Position numbers and translations under genes: made by a program. DNA of 39,229 bases from SIG510 sp045540975 (GTDB lineage: Bacteria; Bacillota; Clostridia; Oscillospirales; JAAYXM01). The stretch is taken from the NCBI GenBank assembly GCA_045540975.1, contig JAZQIE010000059.1, positions 1 to 39,229 of the forward strand. The letters are read 5' to 3'. Shown here one piece after another: positions 31,169-37,456 of this stretch (the stretch's first letter is position 1; each line of letters starts with the position of its first letter). The notes below the pieces were generated by a model. The model saw nothing but the letters and a program-made list of their open reading frames with translations. It was not told the origin of the DNA and did no database searches.

Positions 31169-32176
31169 TTAATTTTCTAATTTGTTTAAGAGTGAATAGA
31201 GTATAACTGAATCAAGTGTTATTACCGGGCGGATGCCTTTTTGATATAATTTGTGATTGTAACCGTTTTTATATATTGTACCATCCTCACGAATAACTGC
31301 TTGAAGATGACCGACTGTTTCGGTAAGCCACCAAATCTTATTTCTTGACAGTTCTTCTTGTGTCAATTGCTCGGCTTCTTCCAAGGTCAACAATCTAATT
31401 TTCCCCTGTAATTCACGCTGCTCATTCTCCGAGAAAGATTCCTTTGTAAATTTATTCAGCCAATCGCTTAGCGCTTGTCCACCTAAAGTGTCGGTTAAAA
31501 CATCTTGACAGAGCAAGGTGGATTGATTGTTTTCATCAGAGATTTTACGCCAAAGAATAGGTTTGTTGTCGTAAATCCCGAGCCTAAAAATAACATCCTT
31601 ATTTGCGTTCGAAAGGTCTACAAGTTTATCGCGGATTAGTTCATGTTCGTCTACTGTTTGAGCTGCAAGGCTTTTTATGTTTTGGAATAAGCTTTGCTTG
31701 TCCGCTACATTGGTTGCGGAATAGAACAAATGATCTTTTTTTCCGAAAAGGCTGCGAAAATCATCGTAATCATCATCGGAAAAAAGATCCTCTCGTTTTT
31801 TGACGAAATTCGTCAAAAAACGATAATCAAAATCCTGATCGTCACCTATCATAATAATTTGCGGATAGAACATACCTTTAGGACGAGATTCCTTCGTTTT
31901 AGCGGCCGCGCGCCACTCCTTTGCGACGTTAGGACTCTCAATTGCGCTTTTGCTGCAAAAGAATAGAATTCCGGAACAATTCTCGTGTGACAACAAGTCT
32001 TTTGCGATGGTTTCCCAATCGTCGCCACCCATAAACGCTGTGTCCCACCAAATGCGAACACCCTTGTCAATCAGATAATTGGTCCAATCTTGTACAATTT
32101 CCTTGTCATCATGTGCATAACTGACAAACAAAAACTTGTCTGTTGTTGCTTCGGCAGTTGTGTAAAAACTCCGCAT
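31169..32176 (-). CDS. TIR domain fused to a DUF6273-like domain, first gene of the island
   Basis: Residues about 13-130 are a TIR domain: KFLFVSYAHDDKEIVQDWTN, VRIWWDTAFMGGDDWETIAK, GILFFCSKSAIESPNVAKEW, with E87 at the usual catalytic Glu position of NAD-cleaving TIRs. The C-terminal half (about 200-335) resembles DUF6273: LWRKISDENNQSTLLCQDVL, ALSDWLNKFTKESFSENEQR, RLLTLEEAEQL, KIWWLTETVGHLQAVIREDG and KGIRPVITLD, the last two matching the family's WWLRSP and GVRPAL motifs. The fusion joins a potential NAD-depleting effector to a domain otherwise mostly seen in surface or prophage-like proteins. The start codon has GGAGGGG upstream and a perfect sigma-A promoter. 335 aa, AT-rich. Confidence 0.87.
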   Translation of the reverse strand: MRSFYTTAEATTDKFLFVSYAHDDKEIVQDWTNYLIDKGVRIWWDTAFMGGDDWETIAKDLLSHENCSGILFFCSKSAIESPNVAKEWRAAAKTKESRPKGMFYPQIIMIGDDQDFDYRFLTNFVKKREDLFSDDDYDDFRSLFGKKDHLFYSATNVADKQSLFQNIKSLAAQTVDEHELIRDKLVDLSNANKDVIFRLGIYDNKPILWRKISDENNQSTLLCQDVLTDTLGGQALSDWLNKFTKESFSENEQRELQGKIRLLTLEEAEQLTQEELSRNKIWWLTETVGHLQAVIREDGTIYKNGYNHKLYQKGIRPVITLDSVILYSLLNKLEN

Positions 32177-32224
32177 GTCGAATGCCCCTCCAAAAAATAA
32201 ATCGCAATACTAATATTCATTATA

Positions 32225-32253
32225 ATTATACGATTTTACAATGTTTTTGTCAA
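32225..32253 (-). promoter_or_regulatory. Perfect consensus sigma-A promoter of the five-gene island
   Basis: On the minus strand TTGACA (32248-32253) and TATAAT (32225-32230) are separated by exactly 17 bp. Transcription should start near 32218, about 40 bases before the TIR start codon. No obvious operator repeat overlaps it. Confidence 0.85.
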
Positions 32254-32448
32254 TGTTCCATGGGTCTATTATTTGTTTTCTAGGAATAAATTGTCAGTTT
32301 TTGTTCTGCAGATGATAATCCTATCTTGTTTTCTAAAAAGCAGAAATGACACAGCGAATAAGTAAATATTTATTTTGTAAAAAACTGAAGTTTGCAAAAA
32401 CCCTTTATTCACTCATGAACACCATCTTGTTTGATCCCCGCGTGGCAT
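32254..32448. other. AT-rich intergenic stretch at the island's upstream edge
   Basis: No coding frame, RNA gene or transposase fragment is visible. A small hairpin TTCA-CTCA-TGAA at 32408-32419 weakly recalls the hairpin in the IS200 left end at 24626-24639, but the match is too short to call a right end. The AT-rich composition of the island ends within this stretch, near 32430. Confidence 0.4.
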
Positions 32449-32502
32449 AAAAAGCCCTCCTATGGACGTTGGCTCAAGTCGACCGTAGGAGGGCTTTTTT
32501 TT
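32449..32502. terminator. Long-loop bidirectional terminator at the island edge
   Basis: AAAAAGCCCTCCTA (32449-32462) pairs with TAGGAGGGCTTTTT (32486-32499) around a 23-base loop, with T-rich tails on both strands. It ends the leftward surface-protein transcript before the island promoter. Confidence 0.8.
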
Positions 32503-32528
32503 ATTGTGAAACAACAAGGTTCCGGGGC

Positions 32529-32565
32529 ACCCGACCGCAATCTATGATTGCGTGACGGGTCGGGT
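32529..32565 (-). other. GC-rich imperfect hairpin after the surface protein gene
   Basis: ACCCGACC (32529-32536) pairs with GGTCGGGT (32558-32565), and inside it GCAATC pairs with GATTGC, with a bulge between the two stems. It lies directly after the stop codon of the 1534-aa protein and has no T-run; it may protect the mRNA 3' end ahead of the terminator at 32449-32502. Confidence 0.4.
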
Positions 32566-32567
32566 TC

Positions 32568-35500
32568 TTATTCCGCGGTTTTTACAATGGTTTCAAGCGC
32601 AGTTTTTTCGTCGTCACTCATGTTTTCGCCGTTACGAGCGAGACCGTTTTCCGCAACCTCAAAGATGGAACGCTCGGTCCAGGTGTCACCGTAAACCGTT
32701 TGCTCAACGCCGTTTTCATCCACATAAATGACATACGCTCTTGCGACAAAGACACGTTTGTAGTGTCTCGGCTCAAGGTTAATCAAAACCGCGGTGAAGG
32801 TGACCGAATCCAGCGAATCACGGTAGCGATTCTTTGCGACAACCTTCGCGGATTCCGCACCGTTCTTACCGACATAACCCAAGGTCAAATCCGAGCCGTC
32901 ATGACCGTCTAAGAGGAAATCCTTCGGCAGGAGAACCGTACCGAATTCCTTCACCTTGGAGGAGTCAACGTTGTACTCACTCTTATAGATGGTGGAGATG
33001 AAGCGGAGACCCTGATCGCCTTTGGTACGAACCTGCGCACCCTCAAGTGTGTAGAACGCATCACCGGTGCGGTGCAGGGTCAGTCCGTGGAGCGAAATCA
33101 GACCGCCGCTTGTACCTTTGTAGTTCACTGCGGTGGATTTCACGGTCAGAATGTACTCGCCCGCATAAAGCGCACGTTCGCCAAGCTCCAAGCCGTAGGC
33201 CAGGTTGCTTCTCTTGGTGATGTGATGGGAGCCAACCTTCCATCTCTCAGCGGTCGGGTCGGTCGCATTAATGGGTGCAATGTAAACATCAAAGTCGTTG
33301 GCTTTGCTCCAATCGGAGATGTTGAGCACTGTGCCGTAGTTTGCATCCTGATCAACCTTGAACTTGAGCTGAGTGTAAGTACCCACGGTTTTCGAGCTCA
33401 TCACAAACAAGCCGTAGCCTTGGGAGGTGGACTTGGTGTAATTGCAGTAGTTTTCGCTCGCGCTGGTGCTAAGCAGCATCCACGGTGCAGAGCCGCCGTC
33501 GGTCGATGCGGTGTATGAAGTCGCAAAATCCGTAGTAAACAGATTAAACGCGGTTGCATCGTTAAATTCGGTCGGGAAATCACGGTATTTCTCAACCGGT
33601 GCCTTAAAGTCAAAGGTGTAGGAGGAATTCTCCTTCTGTCCGATGATGACACGAACCTTGCCGACAATCGTTCCGTCCGCGGTGGAAATCGCGGTGATGA
33701 GCGCGGTACCTTCGGTTACCGCCTTGGTGGTGATTTCACCGCTTGCGCTAACCGTTGCAACCGCTTCGTTGTCGGAAACCCAGGTCACAGTCTGTTCCGC
33801 CAAAAGCGGATGAATCATCGGAATGAGCGTATGACTTGCATTTGCGCTTAAGTACAGCGCTTCGTCCACATGGTTGATAAAGCGAATATCCTTCGGCTTC
33901 GGCTGGACATACGGACCTGTTTTGTGCAGGACAAACGCGTGCAGATAGATGTAACGGCCGATTGATTCCGCAGACTTCAGCACCATGTTGTATTTGCCCT
34001 TTGCCAAATGGATTCCGTCAAAGCGCTGGCTGTCAAGACCGAGGTCTGTCACAATCACATCGCCGTCTGCTTCGCCATCCAATTCCGTGGTGCCGACGTA
34101 ATATGCCTCATGCATCAAGTCGTCGGTCGGGCAAGAAATCGGGGAGATGTAGAGTTCCACCTGACGGGAGCCCTGTGTATCGGACGAATTCAGCGCCAGA
34201 TACTGAAGGATTTCCGGAGTGTAGTAACCGTCTTCGGTGATTTCAATCTCAAAATGTGCGTAAGAGTCGTTGTTGTTGCCGAGGAGGAAGAGACCGTATT
34301 TGTAGTTCGGGTCGGTCTTATCTCCCTCGCCGTCCTCGATTGCGGATTCACCGGTATACGCGGTGGAGATGGAATCGTATTTTTCAATCAAACGCCAGCC
34401 CTGACCGAAGTCATGGTAGTTCTTCCAGGAATAAGCCGCATCGGTGAAGGTGGTGTCATCGGCAATGTTGACTCTGAGCTTACCGGTGGACTCCGCGTAC
34501 TTCTTGATAACCTCGTTGAAGGCGTAAACCTGTGCGGTGGAGCCAACCTGAATGACCACAGTCTCCGAACGAGCATCACGCGCGGTCGCGGTAATGAGTG
34601 CGACACCTTCGCCCTTCGCGGTCACAAGACCGGTATTCTTATCAACCGTTGCAACGTCGGTGTTCGACGAAGTCCATGAAACGATATCCTGCACCGCCCA
34701 AATCGGCTTGACGGATGCGGTAAGCTGCACGGTATCACCAATCGCCAAAGGCGCCATCGCCTCAGACGGTTTTGTGATGACCACAGCCTTCGGGGTGAGG
34801 GGGTCAGCCTCGGTGTCGGTCTCAACCAACGCGAGGTGATACAGATAGAGGTAACGCGCGGTTTTTTCGCCGTTTGCATTCAGCGTACCGTTGTATTCGC
34901 CAACCTTAAAGGTGAGGTAATACTCACCCGCTCCGAGGTACATTGCCTCATCGCTTCTCTTTGCCTTGATTGTGCCTGCACCCGGAGCATTCGCATCGGG
35001 AGTCAGCGTCATTACATGCTTGGTGTACGGGTCCTGACTAATCGGGGAAATGTAAACCTCGGACTCGCGCATATTTCCGGGGCCGTTGTCACGGTACAAC
35101 ACTTCGGGGGTGTACCATCCGCTTGTATCCACGCGAATCTTAAAGCGCACCCACTTGTCACTCCCGTTGCCAAGGTCGAGGAATACGCCGTAGCGTTCGT
35201 TGTATGTGGCATTGCCGTTGTTGTCTACGTGCGCCTGATACACGGTGGGGAGGATGGTGTTTGCATCCTGACCCACGAAAACCCACTTGTCACCGACAGT
35301 GACCTTGCTGTAATCGTTAAAATAGTCAAATGCAATCGAGGACAAAGACTGCTCGGCAAGATATTTCTTTGCCACATTGTTAAAGGTATAGAGCAGAGCA
35401 CCGGTAGATACCGAGGTGACCTCCTCACGTCCGTCAACCGTTGCGGTAATCACATTACTGCCCTTGAGTGTTCCGCTTGCGGTGAGAACGCCGTTATTTA

Positions 35501-37172
35501 CGCTGACGTATCCGTTCTGCCCTGCCGCAAAGCCCCAGGTAACGGTTTGATCCGCGGTACTCGGAAGCGCCTTCACGCCCAGCTTGTAGGTATCGTTGCC
35601 TGCGGTCATCTTCGGGGTCGGGTTATCAATCACAATGCGGGAAGCCTTGTTCGCATTGCTGTATGCACCTTGATACAAAAGTGCGATATGATTGACAAAG
35701 ACATATCTGCCGCTAGTCGATGTTGTCTTGAAGGTGACGTAATATTCACCCTTGCGCAGAGCAATCACACCGCCTTTTGCATGTTCCATAGCCATGTTTG
35801 TGCTGCCGGCTTGTGTCTGTGCTACATATGCCTCTTCCGGGCAGGAGCCTGCCGCATAGGTGGTCGGATAAATGTAAACATTGGAAGTGACTGAACTGGT
35901 GTGATTGACATAAGCAATATCCGGGATGTAATTGCCGTCGCTTTCAACGTTGATTTTGAAGGTGACGGTTCGACCTGCCAATTGAGTATCCTGAATATCA
36001 ACAAATGCACCGTACCAGCTGTTGACGTCACTGCGATATGCGGCAACTCGGAGGGGGGAGGTAATGGTACTGTGCGCAAAGCACCACTGATCTGCGCTTG
36101 TGCTGTTCGCATAGGTGTTTTTGAACACATTGTCAATTTCCACTGTCTCGGATTCATTTGCACGCATATAGTTCTGCGCATCCTCGTTGATGGCATACAA
36201 CTGGGATTTGCTGTTGCCGACAAGGACAGAAACCATTTCTCTGCGTGCGCTGGTTGTTGCGGCAATGACCGCACTTCCCGTGGTACTGCCTGCGGTCACA
36301 AGACCGGTGCTCGCATTCACACCTGCAACAGAAGCGTTAGAGGAACTCCAAGTCACGCTGGGCTGATGAACATAACCGCTTGCGACACTGTGCGGAATCT
36401 GCAGCGCACGAAGCTGACGGGTAGCGCCCGCGCTCAAAATCGAGCCGCTGTTTCCGTAAATTGCCAGTTTCTTTGCGGCTGCCGGTGCGGCATCACTGTT
36501 TTTGGTCAGCTTCACATTGTGAAGCATAAAGTAATTATGGTTGGCTGTTTGATTCGTATTCGGTCGGAACGTAATATAATAGTTGCCGGCTGTCAGCGGT
36601 ACACTGTAAGCTGCCCCCTTGCTTTCCAAAACACCGGTCGTCGGGTACTGCATATCGCCGCTGTTGATGGAAACAATCTGTTCGGAAACATCAAGCAAAA
36701 CCGGCTGATTGCCGGATGCCGAGGACAAATACACTGCGCACTCGCGGGCAGATTCGTAATCATAGTAGGTCACCGAAATACCGTAAGTGCCTGTTTCCGG
36801 GACATTGATTTCAAAGGTGGCGTAGTTGTTTAGTCCTTCACTGCCGGAAAAGAGAAACACACCGTATTGTTCTTGCGCGCTGCCGTTGTGCTGAATCAAG
36901 CCGGTATTGGTCCGCCCACGTACAAAGCGCCATGCGGCAGTACTGCCGGAATAGGTATTTAACGTATCAAATGTGGTGTCAGTCGTAAGACTGAGTGGGT
37001 TGCTGCCGAAGGAAGCAGAATTGTTCGTATGATGTGTCTTCAAGCCTTCCGCAAAGTTGTAGACATATGTGATGTCTGCCGCACTTGCGGAAAACATATC
37101 GGCGGGCAAAAATGCCACCAACATACAAACTGCGAGAAGAAGGGAGGTGAGCCGTCGAATCATTGTGTACAT
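32568..37172 (-). CDS. Large secreted BIG2/beta-sandwich repeat protein
   Basis: A protein of about 1534 residues beginning MYTMIRRLTSLLLAVCMLVA and ending its signal peptide near FSASAAD. Five similar beta-sandwich units, each with phrases like YGLFLLGNNNDSYAHFEIEI, YTPEILYRDN and EYYLTFK, alternate with four bacterial Ig-like BIG2 units such as VSWTSSNTDVATVDKNTGLV. The end is a roughly 140-residue domain starting AQVRTKGDQGLRFISTIYKS, shared with the neighbouring gene at 37457. I chose the ATG at 37172, where AGAGGA lies 8 bases upstream and the signal peptide begins directly; the longer frame to 37343 runs through the promoter. There is no LPXTG or SLH motif, so the surface attachment mode is unknown. 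Likely roles are adhesion or glycan binding. It has its own promoter at 37230-37258. Confidence 0.88.
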   Translation of the reverse strand: MYTMIRRLTSLLLAVCMLVAFLPADMFSASAADITYVYNFAEGLKTHHTNNSASFGSNPLSLTTDTTFDTLNTYSGSTAAWRFVRGRTNTGLIQHNGSAQEQYGVFLFSGSEGLNNYATFEINVPETGTYGISVTYYDYESARECAVYLSSASGNQPVLLDVSEQIVSINSGDMQYPTTGVLESKGAAYSVPLTAGNYYITFRPNTNQTANHNYFMLHNVKLTKNSDAAPAAAKKLAIYGNSGSILSAGATRQLRALQIPHSVASGYVHQPSVTWSSSNASVAGVNASTGLVTAGSTTGSAVIAATTSARREMVSVLVGNSKSQLYAINEDAQNYMRANESETVEIDNVFKNTYANSTSADQWCFAHSTITSPLRVAAYRSDVNSWYGAFVDIQDTQLAGRTVTFKINVESDGNYIPDIAYVNHTSSVTSNVYIYPTTYAAGSCPEEAYVAQTQAGSTNMAMEHAKGGVIALRKGEYYVTFKTTSTSGRYVFVNHIALLYQGAYSNANKASRIVIDNPTPKMTAGNDTYKLGVKALPSTADQTVTWGFAAGQNGYVSVNNGVLTASGTLKGSNVITATVDGREEVTSVSTGALLYTFNNVAKKYLAEQSLSSIAFDYFNDYSKVTVGDKWVFVGQDANTILPTVYQAHVDNNGNATYNERYGVFLDLGNGSDKWVRFKIRVDTSGWYTPEVLYRDNGPGNMRESEVYISPISQDPYTKHVMTLTPDANAPGAGTIKAKRSDEAMYLGAGEYYLTFKVGEYNGTLNANGEKTARYLYLYHLALVETDTEADPLTPKAVVITKPSEAMAPLAIGDTVQLTASVKPIWAVQDIVSWTSSNTDVATVDKNTGLVTAKGEGVALITATARDARSETVVIQVGSTAQVYAFNEVIKKYAESTGKLRVNIADDTTFTDAAYSWKNYHDFGQGWRLIEKYDSISTAYTGESAIEDGEGDKTDPNYKYGLFLLGNNNDSYAHFEIEITEDGYYTPEILQYLALNSSDTQGSRQVELYISPISCPTDDLMHEAYYVGTTELDGEADGDVIVTDLGLDSQRFDGIHLAKGKYNMVLKSAESIGRYIYLHAFVLHKTGPYVQPKPKDIRFINHVDEALYLSANASHTLIPMIHPLLAEQTVTWVSDNEAVATVSASGEITTKAVTEGTALITAISTADGTIVGKVRVIIGQKENSSYTFDFKAPVEKYRDFPTEFNDATAFNLFTTDFATSYTASTDGGSAPWMLLSTSASENYCNYTKSTSQGYGLFVMSSKTVGTYTQLKFKVDQDANYGTVLNISDWSKANDFDVYIAPINATDPTAERWKVGSHHITKRSNLAYGLELGERALYAGEYILTVKSTAVNYKGTSGGLISLHGLTLHRTGDAFYTLEGAQVRTKGDQGLRFISTIYKSEYNVDSSKVKEFGTVLLPKDFLLDGHDGSDLTLGYVGKNGAESAKVVAKNRYRDSLDSVTFTAVLINLEPRHYKRVFVARAYVIYVDENGVEQTVYGDTWTERSIFEVAENGLARNGENMSDDEKTALETIVKTAE

Positions 37173-37229
37173 GATATCATTCCTCTCAATATGTAGTTTT
37201 TTTGTGTAATGATGGAAATACACAGAATA

Positions 37230-37258
37230 ATCATAACATAAATATGAGAAAAAGTAAA
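37230..37258 (-). promoter_or_regulatory. Predicted promoter of the 1534-aa surface protein gene
   Basis: On the minus strand TTTACT (37253-37258) and TATGAT (37230-37235) are 17 bp apart, in an AT-rich stretch about 58 bp before the start codon. Confidence 0.55.
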
Positions 37259-37282
37259 TACTTATCGAAGTTTTTATAACAA

Positions 37283-37320
37283 AACAAGAAAAAAGGCAGA
37301 GCCATGATTGACTCTGCCCT
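37283..37320 (-). terminator. Terminator after the small peptide gene
   Basis: GGCAGAG (37295-37301) pairs with CTCTGCC (37312-37318); read leftward the stem is followed by TTTTTTCTTGTTTT. It lies 14 bp beyond the stop codon of the 35-aa peptide. Confidence 0.75.
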
Positions 37321-37333
37321 TTGAATGAACCTG

Positions 37334-37441
37334 TTATGCCCACGGATCGGAGACATCGTTGTCGCCGTAAGACGCGGTCATTACATCATCGGTCAAAAAG
37401 ATTTCAACCTTCAGTTCGGGGGATTCGTAGAACTCTTTCAT
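37334..37441 (-). CDS. Small peptide of 35 aa between two surface protein genes
   Basis: A short frame reads MKEFYESPELKVEIFLTDDV, then MTASYGDNDVSDPWA. It has a good ribosome binding site (AGGAGC) at normal distance, starts 15 bp after the stop of the upstream surface protein gene and is followed by its own terminator, so it is almost certainly transcribed and probably translated. The pattern of Tyr, Pro, Val-x-Ile-hydrophobic, Asp-Val, then a Gly/Asp/Ser-rich tail resembles many short orphan peptides that I recall from Clostridia, some of which are suspected RiPP-like precursors. No modifying enzyme is visible in this window. Function unknown. Confidence 0.65.
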   Translation of the reverse strand: MKEFYESPELKVEIFLTDDVMTASYGDNDVSDPWA

Positions 37442-37456
37442 AGGAAAGCTCCTTTC

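Noticed and set aside
32408..32419. Right end of the IS200 element at the far edge of the island
   Set aside because: Only a 4-bp stem hairpin resembles the left-end hairpin; no transposase sequence or duplicated target is visible, so it is not called.
34836..36833. Long rightward frames of 352 and 310 codons opposite the BIG2 surface protein gene
   Set aside because: They are antisense shadows of a gene with a clear signal peptide and repeat domains.
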